Shown: positions 14,809 through 20,483 of the stretch, piece after piece
How positions within the stretch are numbered: position 1 is the first letter of the stretch
How the letters are laid out: each line of letters begins with the position of its first letter
NCBI GenBank assembly: GCA_964529445.1
Contig: CAZGWJ010000043.1
Location: 1-21,873, forward strand
DNA from: CAZGWJ01 sp964529445
GTDB lineage: Bacteria; Oederibacteriota; Muellerivitia; Muellerivitales; Muellerivitaceae
Length of the DNA stretch: 21,873 nucleotides
Direction: 5' to 3'
Translations under genes and position numbers: made by a program
The notes under the pieces: generated by a model
Database searches by the model: none
Told to the model about the DNA's origin: nothing
What the model saw: the letters and a program-made list of their open reading frames with translations, nothing else

Positions 14809-14893
14809 ATCTGCGTCCATCCCATCCATCTGTGGCTAATCGCCTTATCCCTTGCCTCATCTGCGTCCATCCCATCCATCTGTGGCTAATCGC
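14809..14893 (-). repeat. Two inverted copies of the element-end repeat, right side
   Basis: Copies at 14809-14843 and 14859-14893 (spacing 50 bp) read ATCTGCGTCCATCCCATCC then ATCTGTGGCTAATCGC. Reverse-complemented, each matches the left end at 14001-14031 in 27 of 31 positions: 22 bp perfect, four differing, then CAGAT. The outer copy stops just before the downstream exported-protein gene's stop codon at 14906. Confidence 0.85.
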
Positions 14894-14905
14894 AGTTCAT
14901 TTCAT

Positions 14906-15694
14906 TCAGTTTTTGTTAAGAAGCAGGTCGAAGACCTCCACCTTCTTGAGGCCCGCGGGCAATTCGAAGAGGAGGGGGTCGAGGTCGCGTTTCTCCACGG
15001 ACTTGAACTCCATCGTGAAGGAGGGACGGCCGGTGGTCTGGAAGTTCCACCGGAGCGGGACGCCCTCGTAGGAGCGCCGCTCCCCGGGGGCGGGATCCGG
15101 ATACAGGAAATCGAAGTTGTCGTAGAGCCGGTTCAGCGCCTTGAGGAACCCGGCGAACGAAGCGTACTCCTCTTCCGGAAGGCCGAGGGCCTTGGGTCCC
15201 GCGACGAGGAACTCCCCCCGTTTCGCGCCGTTGAAGAACGCCTCGTAGCGGGCCGCCTTCACCCGTCCCGCCTTGCCGGTCCCCTGGGACCTGAAATCCA
15301 AAAGGATCTCGGGCATCGGCATCCGTCCCAGAGCCCGGTCCAGTTCAGCCGACTGTTCCTTCGAGAGCGCCTTGCGGGCCACGGCGTACATGATCGAGAG
15401 GATCCCGATGCGCATGTCCCGGTCCTCGGGGGTGACGGCGGGCAGTTCGAAGTAGGCCTTCTTGACGGGATCCACCACCCAGAAAACGCCGCGGTCGCCC
15501 CGGTAGAGGATGGACCCCTCGAGATAGCTCTTCCCCGTGAAGTCCCAGCGGGCCTTCTCCCCCTGGCAGGCCAGGCGGTGCGCGAAGGTCTCCCCCCCGT
15601 CCAGGTCGGCGAAACCGGAACCGGACGCCAGGACGCCCGCCCGCAGGGGCAGGGCGGCAATAAGGAACAGGGCGCAAAGCAGGGTGCGGATCAT
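14906..15694 (-). CDS. Exported protein of unknown function
   Basis: 262 residues from ATG at 15694, chosen over an in-frame ATG at 15730 because GGAGG lies seven nt upstream and a signal peptide starts there ('MIRTLLCALFLIAALPLRAG'). The upstream ATG lies on the probable -10 (TATAAT, 15722-15727). The mature part is soluble and mostly beta-rich by eye, with phrases such as 'YLEGSILYRGDRGVFWVVD' and 'LLFELPAGLKKVEVFD', reminiscent of periplasmic DUF4412-type or lipoprotein-carrier-like folds that end in a 'FxLPxGxKxV' motif. That comparison is weak, so no function is assigned. Confidence 0.75.
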   Translation of the reverse strand: MIRTLLCALFLIAALPLRAGVLASGSGFADLDGGETFAHRLACQGEKARWDFTGKSYLEGSILYRGDRGVFWVVDPVKKAYFELPAVTPEDRDMRIGILSIMYAVARKALSKEQSAELDRALGRMPMPEILLDFRSQGTGKAGRVKAARYEAFFNGAKRGEFLVAGPKALGLPEEEYASFAGFLKALNRLYDNFDFLYPDPAPGERRSYEGVPLRWNFQTTGRPSFTMEFKSVEKRDLDPLLFELPAGLKKVEVFDLLLNKN

Positions 15695-15721
15695 CGGGAG
15701 ACCTCCGTTTTTGGTTCGCGG

Positions 15722-15727
15722 ATTATA
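15722..15727 (-). promoter_or_regulatory. Likely -10 box of the 14906-15694 gene
   Basis: A perfect TATAAT preceded by TG (extended -10 style, GTGTATAAT) on the minus strand, about 28 bp upstream of the ATG at 15694. No clear -35 is seen, consistent with an extended -10 promoter. Confidence 0.4.
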
Positions 15728-15774
15728 CACGATGTTGGACGCGACTCATGCGGGACGGGTTCCCCCCAAATGCA

Positions 15775-15800
15775 AAAGGCGGCCCTTCCGGACCGCCTTT
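15775..15800. terminator. Rho-independent terminator after the lipoprotein gene
   Basis: AAAGGCGG and CCGCCTTT form an 8-bp stem around a 10-nt loop, with short A/T runs at both ends. It starts 18 bp past the lipoprotein stop codon at 15818 (minus strand) and separates that gene from the next minus-strand promoter. Confidence 0.65.
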
Positions 15801-15817
15801 CCGCACAAGATTCCCGT

Positions 15818-16531
15818 TCAGAAAAGGGCGATATCGTCCACCCAAAGATCGATCGCGGCTCCGGACGGACGGTTAACCTGCCATTGGATCCCATATGCCC
15901 GCGCGGGCTCGAAGGACGCCCGCGGCGATCCCCACCCCTCCTGGGTCATGTCCGCGAATGGGATCTCGACCAGCGACCATTCGCTGGGCGCGACCGTCAC
16001 GTCGAAACCGTGGTCGTCGTAGCAGTTCGTGCAAACGCCGCCGTCCGGATCGGTGTTCGCATCGGGCATCTTCAAACGCAGGGGCGTCGCGCCGTGGAAC
16101 GTCCCCGCGCGGACCCAGAACCTCAACCCCGCGCAGGCGCCTTCCAACGTGGCGTCGTACATCGCCTTCGGCTCGGTGAAGCTGAAACCCATCCCGACAT
16201 AGAGGGTACCGCCCGGACCCAGCGTCCCGGTCATGCGGGCCGCAAAGTCGGCATCGCCTCGACCCGGTGCGCTCATCTGGAAGACGCCTGTTGCGGGCCA
16301 GACCGTCGAGACCGCGTCCTTGTAGGTGTACCAGTAGCCCCCCCTGTTCCCGGCTTCGAGGATGCGATTGTCCCCGTCGCTCATGTCGTCAACGACCTGG
16401 CCGGCCGTGGACGGGCCCGGCGATCCCGAGGACATCATCTGGTAGGCACCCAAAGGCGGTTGTGGGCTGTTGCAAGCGGAAAGAAGAGCAACGATGAAGG
16501 AACCGGCGAACAAGCGTTTCCTTGCACTCAT
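15818..16531 (-). CDS. Lipoprotein with CBM11-like carbohydrate-binding domain
   Basis: 237 residues; AGGAGG sits six nt before the ATG. The signal peptide ends in a lipobox, 'VALLSAC', with Cys20 as the lipidation site. The mature domain shows the CBM11-type layout: 'VVDDMSDGDNRI' near its start, 'GGYWYTYKD' (about 64-72), a central beta-sandwich with 'AGLRFWVRAG' and 'LRLKMPDANTDPDGG', and the closing 'IDLWVDDIALF'. Such modules bind beta-glucans or act as scaffold domains on outer-membrane lipoproteins. No catalytic domain is attached. A role in surface glycan binding is inference, but it agrees with the GH8 and CBM3-like proteins elsewhere in the window. Confidence 0.75.
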   Translation of the reverse strand: MSARKRLFAGSFIVALLSACNSPQPPLGAYQMMSSGSPGPSTAGQVVDDMSDGDNRILEAGNRGGYWYTYKDAVSTVWPATGVFQMSAPGRGDADFAARMTGTLGPGGTLYVGMGFSFTEPKAMYDATLEGACAGLRFWVRAGTFHGATPLRLKMPDANTDPDGGVCTNCYDDHGFDVTVAPSEWSLVEIPFADMTQEGWGSPRASFEPARAYGIQWQVNRPSGAAIDLWVDDIALF

Positions 16532-16642
16532 GGAATACCTCCTGGAAGTCCTTGATCATTAGGGCTTCGCGGAGTGGCTCTATTCCAAACAAGGCCCCGC
16601 TCATGGATATCCCTTTCCCATTGTCCGGGAAGCGGGAATTTC

Positions 16643-17308
16643 CTATGTTTTCACGGCTTTTTCGATGTCCTTGAGGGTGAGACCCTCCAGGGATAACACA
16701 AGGAGGTCGGCCTCGTCGAAGGAGAGGCCCCCCGTGACGGCGTTGGGCACGGCCACGCAGAAGATCCCCGCGGCCTTCGCCGCCTTCACGCCGTTGAGCG
16801 AATCCTCGAAGACCACGGCCTCCGCAGGGGCGGCCCCCAGGCGGCGGCAGGCTTCGAGAAAAAGGTCGGGCGCGGGTTTCACCCGTTCCACGTCGCCTCG
16901 GCACAGGACGGCCGCGAAACGGTCGAGCAGACCCAGGCGGGAGAGGTTCCCTTCCACCCAATCCCGCGGCGAGGAGGATGCCACGGCACAACGCAGACCC
17001 CGCTCCCGGGCGGCCTCCAGGAGGGAGACCACACCGGGAAGCGGAGCCAGGCCCGCCACGCGCGCGATGGCCGACTCGCGGTGCCGGCGGACCAAGGCGT
17101 CCCGGTCCTGGGATTTTCCGGTGAGCCGCTCCAGGTTCGCCACCGCGTCGAAGGAGGACCCGTGCGTCCCCACGCAGGTCACGTAATCCTCGAGGCGCAG
17201 TTCCACCCCCTGCTCGCGGTAGAGATCCACCCAGGCCGTGAAAGAGGGCGTCTCGGTGTCGAGCAGGAGACCGTCGAAGTCGAAGAGAAGGGCTTTGATG
17301 GACAACAC
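16643..17308 (-). CDS. HAD-superfamily hydrolase, beta-phosphoglucomutase-like
   Basis: 221 residues from GTG at 17308; TTG one codon later (17305) has better spacing from the GGGAG site and may be the true start. All four HAD motifs are present: 'LLFDFDGLLLDTE' (Asp10 nucleophile, Asp12), 'AVASSSP' (Ser111), Lys144 in 'RVKPAPD', and 'VVFEDSLNGVKAA' (Glu168, Asp169). The helical cap between motifs I and II (about 18-85) and 'DTE' after motif I are typical of the beta-phosphoglucomutase/phosphatase subfamily. Likely substrates are small sugar phosphates; phosphatase and mutase activities cannot be separated by eye. It stands alone, with a lipoprotein gene downstream. Confidence 0.9.
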   Translation of the reverse strand: MLSIKALLFDFDGLLLDTETPSFTAWVDLYREQGVELRLEDYVTCVGTHGSSFDAVANLERLTGKSQDRDALVRRHRESAIARVAGLAPLPGVVSLLEAARERGLRCAVASSSPRDWVEGNLSRLGLLDRFAAVLCRGDVERVKPAPDLFLEACRRLGAAPAEAVVFEDSLNGVKAAKAAGIFCVAVPNAVTGGLSFDEADLLVLSLEGLTLKDIEKAVKT

Positions 17309-17466
17309 GAACTCCCGGAAACAATTTCACCGCGAAGCCCTTCGAGCGGACCTTCGGTCCCCTCAGGGCGGATCACGAAAAACGGCGAGACATCACAGAA
17401 ACGGGAGTAACCAGGCGAGCAAGGGGGCTTTCAACAACCTGTGGGAACCTTTCATTATCCAGTCGC

Positions 17467-17489
17467 CCTTCTCCCTTGAGGGGAGAAGG
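17467..17489. repeat. Perfect 9-bp hairpin, related intergenic repeat
   Basis: CCTTCTCCC, loop TTGAG, GGGAGAAGG. Its composition and position resemble the neighbouring CCCTC-type repeats, and GGATGAGGGTG follows directly. It has no poly-T run, so it is not a good terminator. Confidence 0.5.
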
Positions 17490-17520
17490 ATCGGATGAGG
17501 GTGGCCATGCTGGGCGTTTC

Positions 17521-17580
17521 ACCCCTCACCCTGCCCTCTCCCCCAATGGATTCGACATGGCTCACCATTTGGGGCGAGGG
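17521..17580. repeat. Dispersed intergenic hairpin repeat, copy 2 (enlarged)
   Basis: It shares the ACCCCTCACCC..CCCTCTCCCCCAA preamble with 12864-12889. Here the arms (17534-17549 and 17565-17580) pair at 14 of 16 positions and the loop is about 15 nt, whereas copy 1 has a loop of only a few bases. Copy 2 looks like copy 1 with about 22 bp inserted at the hairpin tip. Confidence 0.6.
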
Positions 17581-17725
17581 GATAGAGGGGATTATGAACG
17601 ATCCCTTTTTGGGTTGAATGACGTTCGATCATCCCAAAGACACCCTTCGAGTCTTCGCCCGCCGCCGGCCATCCTCGGCGGCGAGGTCTCGCAAAGGGCG
17701 GATGCCTTCGTGGTGAAAAGGGAGG

Positions 17726-18349
17726 CTATTCTTTAGGTTTGCCGATCTCCTCGCCCTGAAGAACGCCGTCTTTCACCGTGAAACGGAATTCCTTCACGAA
17801 GGTCGCCGGGGTCCCGGCCGGCTCCCCCGGGGCCCGCGAGAGAAAGCGCAGGTCCAGTCCACCCCCGGCGTGGATGAGCTGGTCGGGAACGATATCCTCC
17901 CCGAGGTACACGGTGTTGGTGGCCACGGCCGTGATCCCGGTCTTGGAGGCGGGGTCCTTCCGGCGCAGGGACGCCACCAGGAAGTATTTGGCCATGACAC
18001 CCCGGCAGGCGCTCACCATCACGGCGGCCGCGTCGGGGACGCCGTCGGCGTTCAGGTCCCCCGCCGCCTGGTACTGGGTCAGCCCCGTCCCCCAGGGTTC
18101 GCTGTAGCCCGGAAGGCGCTCGATGGCGCGACCCTCCACGAGATTCACGCGCCGCCCCTCGAAATCGAAGGAAAGCATGGCCAACGAACTCAGGGGCTGG
18201 TCGGGGTCGGCCTGGAAGGGCTCCAGGGGCCCCGTCGAGAAACCGGTCAGCTTCACCTGCCCTCCCGGCTCGGGGCGCGCCTGCAGGAGGAACATCCCCA
18301 CGATCACGGCGATCACGGCGAGGAAGGGATAAAGGTGCTTGCGCTTCAC
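17726..18349 (-). CDS. Membrane-anchored or exported FG-GAP-like protein, coupled to crtI
   Basis: 207 residues from GTG at 18349. That GTG overlaps the crtI stop as GTGA, a sign of translational coupling. Residues 6-22 form a membrane anchor or signal ('HLYPFLAVIAVIVGMFLL'). Residues 96-112 hold 'AAGDLNADGVPDAAAVMV', the Ca-binding-like loop of FG-GAP/VCBS-type proteins; the rest ('FLVASLRRK', 'NTVYLGEDI') follows the layout of a hypothetical exported family seen in many Gram-negatives. No enzymatic motif is visible. Being locked to a carotenoid gene is unusual for this type; a role in pigment placement would be speculation. Confidence 0.7.
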   Translation of the reverse strand: MKRKHLYPFLAVIAVIVGMFLLQARPEPGGQVKLTGFSTGPLEPFQADPDQPLSSLAMLSFDFEGRRVNLVEGRAIERLPGYSEPWGTGLTQYQAAGDLNADGVPDAAAVMVSACRGVMAKYFLVASLRRKDPASKTGITAVATNTVYLGEDIVPDQLIHAGGGLDLRFLSRAPGEPAGTPATFVKEFRFTVKDGVLQGEEIGKPKE

Positions 18350-19827
18350 GCCAGGTCCTCCCGCACGAGGTCCGCCGCGATCTTGCCCGACATGTAGATG
18401 GTGGGAAGCCCGCTGCCCGGATGGGTGCCGCCACCGACGATGTAGCAGCGTTTGAAGTCGTCGAAACGGTTGTGCGGCCGGAAGTACAGCATCTGGTCCA
18501 CGGTATGCGCCAGGTTGAAGGTGGCGCCGTTGTAGCAATGGTACGTGCCCTGCCAGTCGGCCGGGGTGACCACCTTCTCCGCCACGATGTGCTTCGAGAG
18601 ATCGGACAGTTCGGTCTTGCGCTCGATGGCCTTGAGCAGGCGATCGCGGAACCCCGCCTTCTCGCGTTCCCATTCGATGCCGGACGTATTGTTGGGCACG
18701 GGCGCCAGCACGTAGAGCGCGGACTGTCCCTTCGGGGCCAGCCCGGGATCGGTGACACAGGCGTTCTGCAGGTAGAAGGAGGGGTCCTCGGACAAGACCT
18801 TCGTCTCGGAGATCTCCCGCAGGTTGCGGTGGTAATCGTCCGCGAAGACGACGTTGTGGTGCGGGATGTCGTAGAGCTTGTCGAGGCCCAGGTACAGCAT
18901 GAAGGTGGAGCAGGAGTATTCCATGCGCCGCAGCTTCGAATCCCGGTACTTGCGGCGGACGTCGTCCTTCACGAGGCTCGACATGGCCCAGGCGAAATCG
19001 GCGTTCACGATGACCGCGTCGGCGTCCCGCCGTTCGCCGTCCGCAAGCACCAGCCCACGGGCCCGGCCGCCCTCCACCACGACCTCCTTCACGGGCCGGG
19101 AAAGATGGATCGTCCCCTTCTCCTCGCGCACGACCTTGGCCATGGCCTCGGAGATGGCGTTCAATCCCCCGATCGGATGGTACACCCCCCACTTGTGCTC
19201 GATGAGCGGCAGGATGGTGAAGGTGGCCGGGCACTTCCAGGGGGACATGCCGAGGTACTTGGCCTGGAAGGTCATGGAAAGCCGCAGGTCCTCGCTCTTG
19301 AAATACGACGCGATGCGGTCGTAGACCGACAGATGGGCGTCCAGCCGCGGCAGGGCCCGCAGGAGCCGGGGACGCAGGTACTGCCAGATGTGGTCGTAGG
19401 GCACCTCGAGGCAGGGCCCCACCACGTCGTACTTGGCGCTCTCGCTCTTGAAGTAGCGGTCGTAGTTTTTTTCGTCACCCGGGAACACCCGGGCGATCTC
19501 GGCCACCATGTCGTCGTGATGGGCCCGCGGGAAGAAATCGGTCTTTCCGTGGAAGCGGAGGCGGTAGAGGGGATCGAGCCGCCGGAGATCGAGGTAATCG
19601 GAGGACTTTCGCCCCGCCTCGCGGAACGCCAGCTCCATCAGGTCCACCAGCATGAGGAAGGTGGGGCCCGTGTCGAACTTGAAGGGGCCCAGCTCGATGG
19701 CCTGGTTTCGACCACCCACGCGGGCGTCCTTCTCGAAGATCTCGACCTCGTACCCCTTCGAAGCCAGGATCATCCCGGCGGTGAGTCCACCGGGTCCGGC
19801 GCCGACGACGAGAACCTTCTTGGCCAT
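18346..19827 (-). CDS. crtI: CrtI-type phytoene desaturase (carotenoid biosynthesis)
   Basis: 493 residues from ATG at 19827, chosen because AGGAG lies about eight nt upstream and the FAD-binding fold begins at once ('KKVLVVGAGPGGLTAG', 3-18, with the ribose-binding acid in 'EIFEKD'). 'LGPFKFDTGPTFLM' (47-60) and the C-terminal FAD-contacting 'YIVGGGTHPGSGLPTIYMSG' are diagnostic of the CrtI family. These flavoproteins desaturate or isomerise phytoene-type polyenes at the membrane. Which of desaturase, diapophytoene desaturase or ketolase-like oxidase it is cannot be fixed by eye. No crtB or other carotenoid gene is in the window. Confidence 0.9.
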   Translation of the reverse strand: MAKKVLVVGAGPGGLTAGMILASKGYEVEIFEKDARVGGRNQAIELGPFKFDTGPTFLMLVDLMELAFREAGRKSSDYLDLRRLDPLYRLRFHGKTDFFPRAHHDDMVAEIARVFPGDEKNYDRYFKSESAKYDVVGPCLEVPYDHIWQYLRPRLLRALPRLDAHLSVYDRIASYFKSEDLRLSMTFQAKYLGMSPWKCPATFTILPLIEHKWGVYHPIGGLNAISEAMAKVVREEKGTIHLSRPVKEVVVEGGRARGLVLADGERRDADAVIVNADFAWAMSSLVKDDVRRKYRDSKLRRMEYSCSTFMLYLGLDKLYDIPHHNVVFADDYHRNLREISETKVLSEDPSFYLQNACVTDPGLAPKGQSALYVLAPVPNNTSGIEWEREKAGFRDRLLKAIERKTELSDLSKHIVAEKVVTPADWQGTYHCYNGATFNLAHTVDQMLYFRPHNRFDDFKRCYIVGGGTHPGSGLPTIYMSGKIAADLVREDLA

Positions 19828-19869
19828 TTGCGCGCTCCTGTCGGTCTGGAAGTGACGGATCAGGGGGGC

Positions 19870-19899
19870 ATTATAGGGAATCGATCCCGTTCGCGACAA
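19870..19899 (-). promoter_or_regulatory. crtI promoter, overlapping the divergent DUF2141 promoter
   Basis: The minus strand reads TTGTCG (19894-19899), 18 nt, TATAAT (19870-19875), giving a leader of about 36 nt with the AGGAG site. Its -35 falls on the same bases as the -35 candidate of the plus-strand gene. Confidence 0.55.
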
Positions 19900-19921
19900 T
19901 CCGCCCGGGTCCGGATACAAT
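19893..19921 (+). promoter_or_regulatory. DUF2141 gene promoter (leaderless start)
   Basis: GCGACA (19893-19898), a 17-nt spacer and TACAAT (19916-19921). The ATG at 19928 begins six nt later, so the first transcribed base should be in or beside the start codon. No Shine-Dalgarno is present, which agrees with a leaderless mRNA. Confidence 0.45.
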
Positions 19922-19927
19922 GGGTCC

Positions 19928-20368
19928 ATGCGGATACCACGCCTGATCGCGGCCCTCGTTCTCACCGCCACCCTGGGAACCCTCCCGGCCGGGCCCTCCC
20001 CTGCGGGCGGGTGCCTCGAGGTTGTCGTCACCGGGGCCCGGAATGACCGGGGCGTCATCCGGGCGGCCCTTTTCCAGGGTTCGGAGGGCTTTCCCGGCAA
20101 GGACGAACAAGCCATCGGGCGCCTCGTGGCCCCCGCTTCCACCGGTCCCGTCACCTTCCTGTTCAAGGACATCCCACCGGGCGAGTACGCTGTCGCGATC
20201 CTGCACGACGAGGACAACAACGGGAAGATGAGGAGCAACTGGCTGGGAATGCCCCGCGAAGGCTACGGGACGTCGAACAACCCGGAAGGCCGGCCGAAAT
20301 TCAAGAAATCGAGATTCGAAATGACAACCCAAACCCTAAGACTGGAAATACGTCTCGTCTACCGCTGA
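19928..20368 (+). CDS. DUF2141-domain exported protein
   Basis: 146 residues with a signal peptide at 1-27. The DUF2141 hallmarks are all present: 'GARNDRGVIRAALF' (36-49), 'DIPPGEYAVAILHDEDNNGK' (81-100) and 'MPREGYGTSNN' (108-118). The length is typical. Function is not established for the family; the acidic 'HDEDNNGK' loop looks suited to metal binding. It diverges from crtI with overlapping promoters, so joint control is likely. In my recollection DUF2141 genes do occur near carotenoid genes in other bacteria, but I cannot verify that here. Confidence 0.85.
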   Translation: MRIPRLIAALVLTATLGTLPAGPSPAGGCLEVVVTGARNDRGVIRAALFQGSEGFPGKDEQAIGRLVAPASTGPVTFLFKDIPPGEYAVAILHDEDNNGKMRSNWLGMPREGYGTSNNPEGRPKFKKSRFEMTTQTLRLEIRLVYR

Positions 20369-20449
20369 ACCCATATCGTCTGGACAATCCCGCCGCCCAG
20401 CGCCCTGATGCCTAAATGGCCGGGCGGGAATAATCCCGTCAACCCGCTC

Positions 20450-20483
20450 GCAGGATGCTGAAAACACTTTTTCAGCATCCTGC
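20450..20483. terminator. Bidirectional terminator hairpin between DUF2141 and nuoN
   Basis: A perfect 15-bp stem (GCAGGATGCTGAAAA / TTTTCAGCATCCTGC) around the loop CACT. It begins about 80 bp past the DUF2141 stop, and its last base is the first base of the nuoN stop codon complement. The A/T stretch sits next to the loop rather than after the stem, so it also resembles the dispersed CAGGATGCTGAAAA-type repeat found in many environmental genomes. Confidence 0.6.

Larger units (their letters stand above)
17309..17725. other. Repeat-rich intergenic region
   Basis: This gap of 417 bp lies between two minus-strand genes, and no gene is recognised. It contains a 9-bp perfect hairpin at 17467-17489, a copy of the CCCTC-type repeat at 17521-17580, and GC-rich stretches further on, including a CGCCGCCGG/TCGGCGGCG inverted pair near 17657-17681. 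Promoters for the HAD gene should be at the left end but none stands out. Confidence 0.5.

Noticed and set aside
14852..16555. A 567-codon plus-strand frame opposite the two exported-protein genes
   Set aside because: It spans two minus-strand genes with signal peptides, ribosome sites and a terminator between them; the translation shows no domain.
18350..19234. Extension of the FG-GAP-like gene upstream to give a 502-codon protein
   Set aside because: The extra part lies antiphase within crtI and reads as low-complexity Arg/Pro/Gly; the GTGA overlap and the membrane segment mark the real start at 18349.
18421..20046. A 541-codon plus-strand frame opposite crtI
   Set aside because: Shadow of crtI in high-G+C DNA, with His/Gly/Val-rich composition and no motif.
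19828..20238. Extension of crtI upstream to 20238
   Set aside because: The added residues precede the FAD-binding fold, overlap the DUF2141 gene on the other strand and lack a Shine-Dalgarno; ATG 19827 has one.
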